Shown piece by piece: positions 1 to 8,949 of a DNA stretch of 64,000 nt. Source of the stretch: Neobacillus endophyticus. GTDB lineage: Bacteria; Bacillota; Bacilli; Bacillales; Cytobacillaceae. The notes under the pieces were generated by a model that worked only from the letters and a program-made list of their open reading frames with translations, did no database searches and was not told where the DNA came from. The DNA is taken from contig NZ_JABRWH010000001.1 in NCBI RefSeq assembly GCF_013248975.1, forward strand, positions 1,302,001 to 1,366,000. Direction: 5' to 3'. Each line of letters opens with the position of its first letter. Position 1 is the stretch's first letter. A program made the position numbers and the translations under genes.

Positions 1-27
1 TCACCTCCTAAACTTTTATACATTATA
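1..27 (-). promoter_or_regulatory. RBS and -10 of a gene beyond the left edge
   Basis: On the minus strand the last bases before the window edge read AGGAGGTGA, a near-perfect ribosome site, preceded by TATAAT (22-27). The -35 region is poor. A minus-strand gene therefore probably starts just outside the window. The 28-285 stretch shows no gene. Confidence 0.5.
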
Positions 28-285
28 GTATTCAAAAACTAGAAACCTAGCTTGGACTTCTATTTATATCAAAGTTTTCAATCAGTTAAACGGGCAAAAA
101 AGATCTTCTATCTCTTTGTTTACATTCACAAAAAGATAAAAGATACACAGGATGAAAGGGAAATTGTAAAATCCTTCTTGTAATAAACCAGCCGATAGTA
201 ACTACTCAGTTATTTCATAATCGGACGCGATTCTGGAGCATGGAGGGCAGTTTTGCAGGAGAAGGGTTTTCTTAGCCAAAAATAA

Positions 286-335
286 AACAGACTACATTAT
301 GGGAATAATTCCCACGATATAGTCTGTTCTTTTCT
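286..335. terminator. Bidirectional terminator
   Basis: A 9-bp stem (286-294 with 320-328) encloses a second small hairpin, GGGAATAATTCCC. T-rich tails occur on both strands. It lies 22 bp past the stop of the minus-strand patatin gene. Confidence 0.7.
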
Positions 336-356
336 CATTAAATGTACTTTATCAAC

Positions 357-1241
357 CTACGATTGATTCCAAAACTGGGCAATTCGTTCAGCATCTTCGT
401 GCCCTTGTTCTCGACCACAAGCTGCAATTACAGGGCGTATTTGGGGATCAACTGGGTTTCCTCCAAGTTGTTGTAGTGCCGCATAAGTCTTTTTATTAGG
501 TTTAACTAATTCAACTTTAGAACCAGATTCCTGCAAACGACGGATTTGGTCTTCAAGCTTGAAAGGAGTTTTTACAGGAAGCCCCACTGATAAAATCAGA
601 ACTTTGCTCGCCCCTTCAGCTATATCAGCATTCTCCATCGAATGAGCTCCACCATCGAAATACTGACGAGAACCGATCGTAGTAGGCGGCCATACACCAG
701 GGAGAGAAGAACTTGCAGAAACAGCTCGAAGTAATTCTATACCCGAGTTCGATTCCCAAACTACTCTTTGAGAAGTAGTGAGATCTATAGCCGTAATACG
801 CAAAGACTGCGCCCATTGAAGGTCACCTATCTTAGTTCTAATTCTAGAGAACTGTTCATTCTCTGTCATAGTCTTTGATTCAGTGGCTAACTTTCCAAGC
901 CTTTGAATCCACTCTTCAGGTGTCTTGGAGGAAGCAGCAATTTCATCATACTCGACAAACAGCGAACCAAGACTCCCCGAAGGACTCTTTTCCGCCGGCT
1001 TTGGATAAACAAGTCTTTCCCAGATATCATCCCACGGCATTCTTGAGGAGATTACCGCCCCAACTTGGGATCCCGCTGATGTCCCTACGACCAAATCGGC
1101 AAGACGTGTATCAATTCCTCTATCAGCAAGACCCGCCAAGTAACCTGTTTCCCAACCAATCCCCATACTTCCTCCTCCTCCCAACACGAGAGCAGTTGTC
1201 AGAAGGTTTTGTTGATGGCTTGTTTTTAATACATCATTCAT
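357..1241 (-). CDS. Patatin-like phospholipase family protein
   Basis: A 294-aa cytosolic-looking protein of the bacterial patatin family (serine lipid acyl hydrolases). The glycine-rich oxyanion loop GGGGSMG is near residue 20. The nucleophile elbow is GTSAGS near residue 53, and the catalytic aspartate sits in the FDGG motif near residue 195, so the Ser-Asp dyad looks intact. There is no signal peptide or membrane segment. The gene overlaps the end of the upstream MarR gene by 8 bp and has an AAGGAG site, so the two are probably translated as one operon controlled by that regulator. The natural lipid substrate cannot be inferred. Confidence 0.85.
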   Translation of the reverse strand: MNDVLKTSHQQNLLTTALVLGGGGSMGIGWETGYLAGLADRGIDTRLADLVVGTSAGSQVGAVISSRMPWDDIWERLVYPKPAEKSPSGSLGSLFVEYDEIAASSKTPEEWIQRLGKLATESKTMTENEQFSRIRTKIGDLQWAQSLRITAIDLTTSQRVVWESNSGIELLRAVSASSSLPGVWPPTTIGSRQYFDGGAHSMENADIAEGASKVLILSVGLPVKTPFKLEDQIRRLQESGSKVELVKPNKKTYAALQQLGGNPVDPQIRPVIAACGREQGHEDAERIAQFWNQS

Positions 1242-1686
1242 TATTATGCTCCTTTGAAAGGATAATTTCTTTCATCCTATTTTCACATTTTTTAAGCAAA
1301 TCAAATAATTGGTCGCTTTCTTCTGAGGTTAGAACATCAAACGGGCTTATTGTAAGTGGTGGGACGGAAGAATTAACTCTTTTTAAAACTTCTTTACCCT
1401 TTTCTGAAATTAGTATTTTATGATATCTTGCATTTTTTTCATTTTTCTTTCGATAAATCCAATCTTTCTTTTCAAGGTTTTTAATGATAACCGAAGCAGT
1501 TGGACGGTCGCAATGCAAATAGTCCGCTATTTCATTTGGTGATAGGAATTCATTTTTATTAAGCTCTGTTAATAATGCCATTTGTTGAATTGTAATATCA
1601 TAAATAATTAATCTTTTTTGGTTATATCTTCTCCACTCTAGAAAAAGCCACGATATTTTTTCTGTTAGAATGCCGGAACTTTTAAT
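1234..1686 (-). CDS. MarR family transcriptional regulator (apparent ATT start)
   Basis: A winged-helix MarR regulator. The segment beginning at the first ATG (1581) would be only 115 aa and would lack the N-terminal dimerisation helix. The frame stays open upstream and encodes a convincing MarR N-terminus (EKISWLFLEWRRYNQKRL). No ATG, GTG or TTG lies in that stretch. An ATT codon at 1684-1686 sits 8 nt after a perfect AGGAGG, which gives the family-typical 150 aa. ATT starts are known, for example for infC. An ATA codon directly before it is a weaker alternative, and a sequencing error is possible. The gene overlaps the patatin gene and probably controls it together with itself through the adjacent palindrome. 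Confidence 0.75.
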   Translation of the reverse strand: MKSSGILTEKISWLFLEWRRYNQKRLIIYDITIQQMALLTELNKNEFLSPNEIADYLHCDRPTASVIIKNLEKKDWIYRKKNEKNARYHKILISEKGKEVLKRVNSSVPPLTISPFDVLTSEESDQLFDLLKKCENRMKEIILSKEHNNE

Positions 1687-1708
1687 TATATTCGCCTCCT
1701 GACCATAA

Positions 1709-1720
1709 TTAGAATTCTAA
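1709..1720. promoter_or_regulatory. Candidate MarR operator
   Basis: A perfect 12-bp palindrome, TTAGAATTCTAA, lies 23 bp upstream of the inferred MarR start. This is the size and position expected for an autoregulatory MarR site. A shorter core of the same palindrome recurs at 13047-13056. Confidence 0.5.
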
Positions 1721-2091
1721 CTATATTATATTTGTTATTTGACATTTTGTCACGGCTATTAACATTATTGAAAAAAGCCCTTCTATGCGGTATTAACCCA
1801 GTTCTTGCCCAAGAGGATTGAATTAAACTTAATTACACTAACAACTTTATCCTTTGTCTAATGTACAGACTTCTTGTACTAACTGGTGCGATATTTCAAC
1901 AAACCATGATTGATTTTGAACTAAACACATATTTCGTTTTTCCATTAAAGGACGCTTTCCTGTCATAAGGATCAGTGCTTAATTTCATTTTAGGCCCATA
2001 TTCTTTTATAGGAGGTAAATGAATGAAAGTAACTGACTTTAAGCCTCCTCTTTAAGGTGAAGTATACCTGTATAAAGAAAAGGGGGGAGCT
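1721..2091. other. Intergenic region with a Shine-Dalgarno hairpin
   Basis: There is no substantial gene. At 2010-2055 a perfect AGGAGG is followed by a 10-codon reading frame (ATG at 2023). The same stretch contains CCTCCT (2044-2049), which can pair with the AGGAGG. It could be a leader peptide, or the start of a lost gene. Confidence 0.3.
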
Positions 2092-2736
2092 TTGATTAAA
2101 AGGGAGCATGGCATATATTCATCAGAACGAATGGTCACTTACGTCGATGCGATATTTGCGATCGCGTTAACGCTGCTCGTTATTGAAATCAAAATTCCGG
2201 AGCACGCGGACGGAGACAATCTGATCATGACGTTATGGCAAGAGTGGCCTAAGTTTATTAGTTTTTTAATCAGCTTTATGATTATTTCAGTCGTCTGGTT
2301 CAATCATCACACGATGTTCCATTACATTAAAAAAATCGATCACACTCTCATCCTCATGAATACGATTTTAATGCTGAATGTCATTGCAATTCCATTCTGC
2401 TCCTCGATTCTTGGAGAGTATGCCGATGCGGTTGGTGAGAATTCCAAAGTCGCAGCGCTAATTTATGGCGGTTGGATAACGCTGGGCGGAATACCTTTTA
2501 ATTTCATATGGAGTTACGCGCTAAAACATAAAGAATTATTACATGACGGATGCGACATGGACGATTTAATCAATATGAAAAAGCACTTTATTCGGGGACC
2601 CTATATTTATTTATTTGTCACTTTGTTGGCCTTGCTGAATGCTTGGGTTAGTGTAGTTGGTTTTGCTTTTCTCATTATCCTGTACTTCTTGCCTGCTACG
2701 TTTTGGATTAGGAAAGAAAAGAGGAACCCTCTATAA
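2092..2736 (+). CDS. TMEM175/DUF1211 family membrane protein
   Basis: A 214-aa integral membrane protein with about six hydrophobic segments. The N-terminal signature VDAIFAIALTLLVIEI matches the first helix of the TMEM175 (DUF1211) family, whose characterised members are potassium-permeable channels. The usual F-S-D of that helix reads Y-V-D here, so the ion selectivity filter may differ. Translation begins at a TTG behind a very strong AAGGGGGGAG site. The gene appears monocistronic and is followed by a decayed acetyltransferase. Confidence 0.8.
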   Translation: MIKREHGIYSSERMVTYVDAIFAIALTLLVIEIKIPEHADGDNLIMTLWQEWPKFISFLISFMIISVVWFNHHTMFHYIKKIDHTLILMNTILMLNVIAIPFCSSILGEYADAVGENSKVAALIYGGWITLGGIPFNFIWSYALKHKELLHDGCDMDDLINMKKHFIRGPYIYLFVTLLALLNAWVSVVGFAFLIILYFLPATFWIRKEKRNPL

Positions 2737-2765
2737 AAAATGAAACATGAAGGAGTAATGAACAG

Positions 2766-3042
2766 ATGAAACTGCAGGAAGAGATCATCGGGACCGTTCA
2801 GGAAAAATACAGGACGGCTCTACGAAAGGCAGCCTTTATATGGTTTTGAAAAAGATGAGAAAGTTGTTGGCTTTCTGGTCTTCAATCGTTATGAAAAAGA
2901 CCGTTTAAATCAAACTGGGTTAATGGGGATGGGGATCAGTGATCATTTTTTGCCCCATAGATCTTTTGGCACTCATCTACTACTTTATCTACAAATGGTC
3001 CCGTGGATTTCGGCCCCATTCCTGCTAGTATCCCTATCATGA
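2766..3042 (+). pseudogene. Decayed GNAT-like acetyltransferase
   Basis: Translation from ATG 2766 (GGAG upstream) stops after 27 codons. A +1 shift opens a coherent frame (REPLYGF-like start, then GFLVFNRYEKDR, then GTHLL) that ends at 3042. The pattern resembles the central strands and acetyl-CoA helix of a GNAT enzyme with its loop corrupted and its C-terminus missing. The GNAT assignment rests on pattern similarity only. Confidence 0.4.
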
Positions 3043-3144
3043 GATCCCCCCATTTAAATAATGGTAAAGTTAGAACCTTCTAACTTTATTCTAGATCTAC
3101 TTACCTTCCAAATGTTCTATAATGAAATGAAGGAGTGATGGTTT

Positions 3145-3684
3145 TTGCTGATTAAGATGCAAAGGAAGGATTTTGATGTGTTAAAACGTTCCAACTTAAG
3201 TCAGGGATGCTTTGAACCCTTGATTAAGATTTATAAAAAACGCGTGGCTGATCAAGCATCATTTTGTATTACTCATGTGAAAGAGCAATTTTACAAGGAG
3301 CTGACGGATGGCCAGCGAGCATTATTCATGTTTTATGCGTATTATAACCACGCAAGTAAATCTGTCCAGGAATGCTATTGGTGGAGTGCCTTTTTCTTCG
3401 CTCAGCCCAAAAGCTGGTCAGCTATTAAATCCAGTTCATGGTATTTTGATGATCACGCCTTGTTTCTGCTGCTGGAAAAACTGGAACAAGAACTGATCTG
3501 CCATCATCATCCCACAACCTTAGAAAGCTTTTCCGTTAAACGAGAAGATCTAGACCTGAATAAAGAGCTCCAATCATCATTCGAATCGCTCTATATAGAG
3601 CTTGGTAAAACTTTTTCAAAATCGCTTAAAAAAATCAATATGATTATAGATCAAAAGTATGAGGAATTTATCGAATTCATTTAA
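3145..3684 (+). CDS. Hypothetical protein (DUF4375-like core)
   Basis: A 179-aa soluble protein that I do not recognise with certainty. The stretch DGQRALFMFYAYYNHA followed by a tryptophan/aromatic-rich segment resembles the DUF4375-type pattern in which a GQRAL motif precedes a helical core. There are no membrane segments. A TTG at 3145 lies 9 nt after AAGGAG and is the best-supported start; ATG 3157 is the alternative. The gene stands alone with its own terminator at 3692-3714. Confidence 0.6.
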   Translation: MLIKMQRKDFDVLKRSNLSQGCFEPLIKIYKKRVADQASFCITHVKEQFYKELTDGQRALFMFYAYYNHASKSVQECYWWSAFFFAQPKSWSAIKSSSWYFDDHALFLLLEKLEQELICHHHPTTLESFSVKREDLDLNKELQSSFESLYIELGKTFSKSLKKINMIIDQKYEEFIEFI

Positions 3685-3691
3685 AATCATG

Positions 3692-3714
3692 ACAGCATCT
3701 GAACATGATGCTGT
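3692..3714 (+). terminator. Terminator of the 3145 gene
   Basis: An 8-bp perfect stem, ACAGCATC/GATGCTGT, is followed by a T-rich tail and lies 8 bp after the stop codon. Confidence 0.65.
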
Positions 3715-3855
3715 TTCTTTGTGTTTTGATCAAGATTTTCCCTTCATAATGACGGCTGTCCATGAATGTATGAGCTTCCGCTGCCTCACTTAAATAGACC
3801 ACACAATAAACTAAATTATACCAATTTTACAACAAAGAGGAAATGATGGATTGCG

Positions 3856-3889
3856 AAAAAAGGACATTACCAGTATTATGGTAATGCCC
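3856..3889 (-). terminator. Terminator of the signal peptidase gene
   Basis: The stem GGACATTACC/GGTAATGCCC (one mismatch) is followed on the minus strand by six T residues (3856-3861). Confidence 0.75.
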
Positions 3890-3912
3890 TCTATTTCCTT
3901 ATGACTCTATGT

Positions 3913-4518
3913 TTAGGCAATGCTTTTATTTTCGTTCGATTTATTTTTCTTGCTTGGGATGAATCCCCAAATAAATAAACCGAAAATGCCAAGATAGATT
4001 AAATACATCCACCAGGTTGGCTTAGGGAAGATCTCTGCAATCACTTCCCCTTTAATCTGGGAGTACTTGAAAGGTCCGAAATAACGGCTGTCTTCGCTGA
4101 TGTTTCGATTGTCTCCCATTACAAATATACGGCCCTGAGGAACGGTATATGCCTTATGCAATAAATCATACGGAGTGCTGTAAGGTTCGGTGTTGGCCAT
4201 TTTTTCAAGAATATACGGCTCATTTACTACTTTTCCGTTACGGTATAGGCTGCCATTTTTAATTTCTAATGTATCACCAGGCAATCCAACAACCCGTTTA
4301 ATAATTTTCATGGTGCCAACATCCACGATGACCACCTGATTATAGGTTGGCGGATGAAACTTGTTAGTGATATGTTCGTTTAACACCATTTCATTGTTCT
4401 GGAAGCTCGGAAGCATGGATTCTCCATCTACTTTATTGGTAGCAACCACCGATCGAATCCCGATGGTAAGCAAGATTAGTACGACGAGGAAAATAATCCA
4501 ATCTTTATATTTCTTCAT
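3913..4518 (-). CDS. Type I signal peptidase
   Basis: A membrane-anchored serine-lysine protease that removes signal peptides from secreted preproteins (peptidase S26, Bacillus SipS/SipT type). An N-terminal membrane segment is followed by the catalytic serine in GESMLPSF, the catalytic lysine in KIIKRVVGLPGD, and the family box GDNRNISEDSR. A second hydrophobic segment near the C-terminus (about residues 172-190) is an extra anchor, with a short basic tail after it. ATG 4518 is preferred because a GAGGG site precedes it; an in-frame ATG at 4548 lacks one. That gives 201 aa. The gene is monocistronic. Confidence 0.88.
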   Translation of the reverse strand: MKKYKDWIIFLVVLILLTIGIRSVVATNKVDGESMLPSFQNNEMVLNEHITNKFHPPTYNQVVIVDVGTMKIIKRVVGLPGDTLEIKNGSLYRNGKVVNEPYILEKMANTEPYSTPYDLLHKAYTVPQGRIFVMGDNRNISEDSRYFGPFKYSQIKGEVIAEIFPKPTWWMYLIYLGIFGLFIWGFIPSKKNKSNENKSIA

Positions 4519-4716
4519 TAAATAACCCTCACTTTTTAATAGATTCATTCATATCTTCTACTTCATCTCATTTAGTTGTTTCGGGACCCTCCGGAACGGA
4601 AAAATAAAACAGCCCCTTATAGAAACGAATCCTAAATCAGAATACCATATAAATGTTACTTATTTATGAATTTTATTATACTAAATTTTCCCATTAGGAA
4701 AAGCACTCGTTTGCAG

Positions 4717-4745
4717 AAAAAAACTCGACTATTAAAAAAGTCGAG
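4717..4745 (-). terminator. Terminator downstream of the two-component operon
   Basis: A perfect 7-bp stem, CTCGACT/AGTCGAG, carries seven T residues on the minus strand. It lies about 150 bp beyond the histidine kinase stop codon. The rest of 4549-4893 shows no gene. Confidence 0.6.
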
Positions 4746-4893
4746 CAGCCTACTGGATCAACTCTATATTAATACTAAGTTATAAACTTTCTACCCACTC
4801 TATTTTATTCCATGTAAAAATAAAAAATCCTGCTTTTCTTAAATTTAGTAGAGCGCCAACTTTATTTCACAGATTCTGTCAGAATTCAACCAA

Positions 4894-6000
4894 CTATAGC
4901 GAAGTATCGAACCCTTCTCTGCCTTGGCCGCCATCGCTTTTTGGAATGGTTACAGTCACCTCCGTACCCTCTCCCAGTTCGCTATGAATATGAATTTCTC
5001 CTTGATGGAGCTCGATAATTTTCTTAACAATGGACAGGCCGAGACCATTTCCGCCAAAGGTACGGTTACGGGATTTGTCCCCTTTATAAAATCGCTCAAA
5101 GGCATGCATTTGTGTTTCTTTATCCATGCCAATCCCTGTGTCCGTTATGATAATGGAAATATGCTCCTGATCTAGTTCAAAAAGGGCAACAGATATAGAG
5201 CCCTTTTCAGGTGTAAACTTAATGCTGTTGTAAATTAAATTGGTCCAGACCTGCTCCATCAGCTCTTCATCAGCAGAAACCATTAACCTTGGGAGATCCA
5301 CATTCATTTCGATATCCTTTTCTACCCATTTCACTTCACATGCAAGGATAATACGACGAATTTGGTGATCCAGGCGATAGCTTTTTCGCTCAAAGGGCAG
5401 CTGATCGGATTCCAGTGTCGTCAGTTTCAACAGGTTTTCACTTAATTTTGAAAGACGCATGCATTCTGTTTCAATGATATGGAGATAATGGTTTCGCTCT
5501 TCCGGCCGTAGCTCCGCATTCTTTAATGCATGGGCAAACCCACTAATAGAGGTTAATGGTGATTGAATTTCGTGTGATACGTTGGAGATAAATTCCTGAC
5601 GCATTTGTTCCGTTTCTCCCAGCTGCTCTGCTGCATGCTTAATACTTTGGACAATTTGGTAATAAGGATGGTTGGGGGAATCCATTTGTTTATTGTAAAA
5701 AGATAAGTCAATATTAAAATTCCCTTCAGCCATCATTTTCATGGCATCAATGATGGGCAGTAGAAATTTATTTTGTCTTTCTTCTATTATGCCCAACTTC
5801 GAAACTATGTACATCACTAATCCAAACAGAAAAAATCCCGCCAATGAATTGATCACCTGCTGGTAATAGGCACTTGGACTGTAGCCAATTCGGTTATAAA
5901 ACCAGGCAGCCAAAACATACACTAAAGACCAGCATATCAGTAAAGCGAAGATTACCTCTGTGATCCATAATAGTCTTTTCATCCGATCGGATCGCTTCAT
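4894..6000 (-). CDS. Membrane sensor histidine kinase
   Basis: A 368-aa sensor kinase with two transmembrane helices (about residues 11-33 and 49-68). Only a short loop lies between them, so it has little extracellular sensing surface. The dimerisation/phosphoacceptor helix SNVSHEIQSPLTS carries His143. An HATPase domain follows with N-box, GxGLGLSIV and G boxes present. The ATG overlaps the stop codon of the response regulator by 4 bp (ATGA), so the pair is translationally coupled. The upstream response regulator is its obvious partner. The stimulus is unknown; short-loop kinases of this type in Firmicutes often sense envelope stress or membrane-active compounds, which is inference here. Confidence 0.88.
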   Translation of the reverse strand: MKRSDRMKRLLWITEVIFALLICWSLVYVLAAWFYNRIGYSPSAYYQQVINSLAGFFLFGLVMYIVSKLGIIEERQNKFLLPIIDAMKMMAEGNFNIDLSFYNKQMDSPNHPYYQIVQSIKHAAEQLGETEQMRQEFISNVSHEIQSPLTSISGFAHALKNAELRPEERNHYLHIIETECMRLSKLSENLLKLTTLESDQLPFERKSYRLDHQIRRIILACEVKWVEKDIEMNVDLPRLMVSADEELMEQVWTNLIYNSIKFTPEKGSISVALFELDQEHISIIITDTGIGMDKETQMHAFERFYKGDKSRNRTFGGNGLGLSIVKKIIELHQGEIHIHSELGEGTEVTVTIPKSDGGQGREGFDTSL

Positions 6001-6677
6001 TTAATAACCTCCAGTCGATAGCCAAGACCGCGGATGGTTGTGATTTTAAATGGGCAATCAGGTTGCGAAAAACGTTGACGAAGTCTTTTGATATGTACAT
6101 CTACCGTTCGCTCATCCCCTTCATAATCAAAGCCCCAAATATCTTTAATTAATTGTTCCCTGGAAAAAGTTTTCCCTGGATGGGCCGCTAGTTTAAACAA
6201 TAATTCAAATTCCTTTAGCGGCAGAGTCCTATCGTCAAATCCGTCATGCACTTTGTAGGAGGCACGATCAATGACCACATGGCCAAGCTCAATTTTATTT
6301 GAAAGTGTGATGTGGGCACGCTTAAGCAATGCCTTTACACGGGCCACTAACTCAGCTGCCGCAAATGGCTTGACCATATAATCATCTGTCCCCATGTCAA
6401 AGCCTTTGACCTTTTGGTTTGTTTCCCCCTTTGCCGTTAACATTAAGATCGGCAGTGTTTCCGAATAATAGGTTCGTACTTCACGGCAAAATTCCCAGCC
6501 ATCCATTTTTGGCATCATAATATCAAGAATAATTAAATCAACTTTTTCAGATTCCATTTTTACCAGTGCTTCTTCCCCGTCAGCTGCTTCAAGTGTAGAC
6601 ATCCCCTCAGCAGAAAGAAAGACGCCAATAAGTTCTCGAATATGAGGATCGTCATCTACGATTAATATATGAGCCAT
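5997..6677 (-). CDS. OmpR/PhoB-type response regulator
   Basis: A 226-aa two-domain regulator. The receiver domain has the acidic pocket DDD (residues 8-10), the phosphoacceptor Asp52 in LDIMMPKMDG and the conserved Lys near residue 105. The C-terminal winged helix covers about residues 130-225, with the typical recognition segment DERTVDVHIKRLRQR. It is the first gene of a two-gene operon with the kinase that follows. It is divergent from the 6975 gene across a roughly 300-bp region (6678-6974) where its promoter must lie; no clear direct-repeat box was picked out there. Confidence 0.9.
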   Translation of the reverse strand: MAHILIVDDDPHIRELIGVFLSAEGMSTLEAADGEEALVKMESEKVDLIILDIMMPKMDGWEFCREVRTYYSETLPILMLTAKGETNQKVKGFDMGTDDYMVKPFAAAELVARVKALLKRAHITLSNKIELGHVVIDRASYKVHDGFDDRTLPLKEFELLFKLAAHPGKTFSREQLIKDIWGFDYEGDERTVDVHIKRLRQRFSQPDCPFKITTIRGLGYRLEVIK

Positions 6678-6974
6678 GACCTTTCCTCCCTTTTCTATAA
6701 GTTCAGAAATGAGTTAAGTTTATATCTTTTGTAATAAAGTTCTGCTTTTCCCTACCTGCAGTCATCTTTTCCTCTAATTCCAGTTTTCATCAACTTTTTC
6801 ATTATATATCATGTTTATGAACTGTAGATGAACGGAAGAGAACATAATGCACCTTTAGCAATACCATTACCAAGTGTATTTTTTTCATCTTTTTACAATA
6901 AATTTACGGAAGGAAAATAAGAAATCAACAATTTAACAGTACAATGATAAAAACAGCTCATAAGGGGGATGCAA

Positions 6975-7355
6975 ATGTTCCGCAGCAAAAAAATAAAAAA
7001 GGATGTTAGAAAACGATTAGACGAAAACATACTTGGAATTTTGGCGGTGTCGGAATTAAAAGACTGTACAAAAAAAGGCCACCTTTTGGTGACAGAAAGA
7101 CATATCGTTTATACTGACGAAACAAAGTTCACAGCCATTCATCACTATGATATCCATTCCTTTGGGATCGACAGTGAAGAAGGAGAAAATAAATCCTTTT
7201 GTACCTTTTACATTAAATCGAAAAAAAACCATATTTGGTATGTAACAGAGTTTGCTTTCCCCTGTGAAAAGGCTAAAAAGTTTTTTTCCACCATTTCTAG
7301 CCTCCAATACTACCATGAACCCAGCACTGATTTACCTGTTTTTAATAGTCAATAA
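6975..7355 (+). CDS. Hypothetical protein with a possible PH-like fold
   Basis: A 126-aa soluble protein. The alternating pattern (GHLLVTERHIVYTD, then HHYDIHSFGIDSEE, then FYIKSKKNHIWYV, ending in a terminal helix) looks like the bacterial PH/YokE-like domain, in which a beta barrel is capped by one helix. That is structural inference only. The second ATG at 6975 is chosen because it lies 6 nt after AAGGGGG; the ATG at 6969 touches the ribosome site. The gene is monocistronic, and no partner gene suggests a function. Confidence 0.6.
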   Translation: MFRSKKIKKDVRKRLDENILGILAVSELKDCTKKGHLLVTERHIVYTDETKFTAIHHYDIHSFGIDSEEGENKSFCTFYIKSKKNHIWYVTEFAFPCEKAKKFFSTISSLQYYHEPSTDLPVFNSQ

Positions 7356-7543
7356 AGTAGTGCCGCGTTCCTTTGATTTCAATCGAAATGCATGCGAGCT
7401 TCCTTTCCTGTTGGTTTTCTTCTAAAAGGTGTTTGATATTCTTTGGAAATTGATCCAGGCTGGAAATTTCGTCCTGGCAACGGAGGTGAGACAATTCTTT
7501 TCATCCTTCTATTTATTTATTCATTCTGTCCCATTGGAGTTGT

Positions 7544-7683
7544 CTATTGCACAAAGCCATTTACCATGAGTTTTCCTGGATATGTGGGTGGCTCTTCTAT
7601 CCATGGAACATTAAAGAATCAAAGTCCTCCCGCTTAATCGCAAGATCGCACTTCTTAATTAACTCTTTTAATTCATGTTCCAT
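7544..7683 (-). pseudogene. Remnants of a DUF4440/SnoaL-like gene and another coding end
   Basis: From ATG 7683 the minus strand encodes about 25 residues (MEHELKELIKKCDLAIKRED...) that match the start of DUF4440-type NTF2-fold proteins, then stops at 7597. Another frame continues to a stop at 7544 with a coding-like tail, PWIEEPPTYPGKLMVNGFVQ. At least two internal deletions seem to have joined unrelated gene ends here. Neither product can be functional. Confidence 0.4.
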
Positions 7684-7892
7684 ACTGCCTTATTTCCACA
7701 AATACCCAATATACTTTCAAGCCTACTCTTTGGGTTTTCCCACGACATATCTATTAACTTCTGCAAAAATCCTGTCTCACTTGCATTAGCCCAAATCGCA
7801 GGAATCGTTTGAAAAGCTTCACTCGTTCTTACCGGCTTACCTTTTCCGGCAATTCTTAGTTCAAAATCAATGTTCTCCAATCTGTAGTCCAT
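7668..7892 (-). pseudogene. Truncated AraC-effector/GyrI-like domain protein
   Basis: A 74-codon frame begins at ATG 7892 behind an excellent AAAGGAGG site. It matches the first half of the GyrI-like/AraC effector-binding fold (FQTIPAIWANASETGFLQKL, then SILGICG). Homologues run to about 150 aa, so the second half is lost. The frame runs directly into the start of the DUF4440 remnant. The good ribosome site suggests a recent loss. Confidence 0.55.
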
Positions 7893-8116
7893 TTTCAAAC
7901 CTCCTTTCCTTTTACGGCCCTCTCTACTATCCATTAATTATATATTTTTAGTAATTTTTGGTAAACATTATTTTCTTTCAGTCCTGTAACTATAAAAAGC
8001 AGCGTAAATATCAGCTATTTAAAAATCATTTTAGCTTAAATTCTTACAGTTCCTTTAATATTTTATAAAAAACTTCATAAACTAAGTGAACTATTACTAA
8101 GGATTGTGTCGTCTTT

Positions 8117-8869
8117 ATGAGAAAAATAGCATTTATTACACTTCTTTTGTTGATGTCATTTGTTAATACATCCGTGTCTGCAGCCAATCGCGAGGAACAT
8201 GAAAAAACCGGACAGGTCATTTGGGAAGTAAAGACAAAGGAAAAACTGGTCGCTCTCACGTTTGACGACGGACCGCATCCTTTTATTACGCCGCAAATAT
8301 TAGATATTCTTGCAAAATATCATGCAAAAGCTACTTTTTTTGTAACTGGGCTCAAAGCGGAACAATACCCTGAACTCATCAAGAGGGAAGTGGCTGAAGG
8401 ACATGAAATTGCCAATCATACGTATGATCATATCCCGCACAATGAACTGTCGCCACGCATTTTATCGAAGGAAATTCAAAAGGCGGATACAGCCATTCAA
8501 AAAATTACCGGGGTAACACCATTCCTTTTCCGTCCTGTTGGCGGGCATTTCGATGACTGGGTCATTAAATCGGCTGTCAAACAACAGAAGACGGTGGTTT
8601 TATGGACATGGGGGCAGGATTCCCGGGATTGGAAGAACCCGCCTGCAAACAAAATATGCTCCTCCATTCTAAACGGAGTAAAGCCAGGGAATATCATCTT
8701 ATTTCACGATTGGCATGGCGCTGAAACTTCTAAAAGGTGTACTACGACAGCGGCACTAACAAACATATTGGATTATCTGCAAAGAAACGGATACCAATGT
8801 GTCACCGTGTCAGACATGCTATTTCGGACGTCCCAAATCATACCGGATCTATCCGAACTTCACCCTTAA
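8117..8869 (+). CDS. Secreted polysaccharide deacetylase (NodB/CE4)
   Basis: A 250-aa CE4 family metal-dependent deacetylase. The N-terminal signal peptide (about residues 1-22, cleavage after SVSA) shows export. Motif 1 is TFDDGPH (Asp50-Asp51), motif 2 is the HTYDH zinc pair (His101, His105), motif 3 is RPVGGHF, and motif 5 is LFHDWHG, so the catalytic set looks complete. Bacillus members remove acetyl groups from peptidoglycan sugars or related polysaccharides; the exact substrate is not evident. The ribosome site is weak. A terminator follows at 8950. The gene is not linked to other wall genes. Confidence 0.87.
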   Translation: MRKIAFITLLLLMSFVNTSVSAANREEHEKTGQVIWEVKTKEKLVALTFDDGPHPFITPQILDILAKYHAKATFFVTGLKAEQYPELIKREVAEGHEIANHTYDHIPHNELSPRILSKEIQKADTAIQKITGVTPFLFRPVGGHFDDWVIKSAVKQQKTVVLWTWGQDSRDWKNPPANKICSSILNGVKPGNIILFHDWHGAETSKRCTTTAALTNILDYLQRNGYQCVTVSDMLFRTSQIIPDLSELHP

Positions 8870-8949
8870 ATGAGCGGCATTAAGCTCATTTGATGGTGCG
8901 GGATGTTGCATGGACTGTCGGGACCAGCCAAGTGCTCTTTATACACACT

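Noticed and set aside
875..1423. 182-codon plus-strand frame across the patatin/MarR junction
   Set aside because: It runs antisense to two well-supported genes, has no ribosome site and shows no protein-family features.
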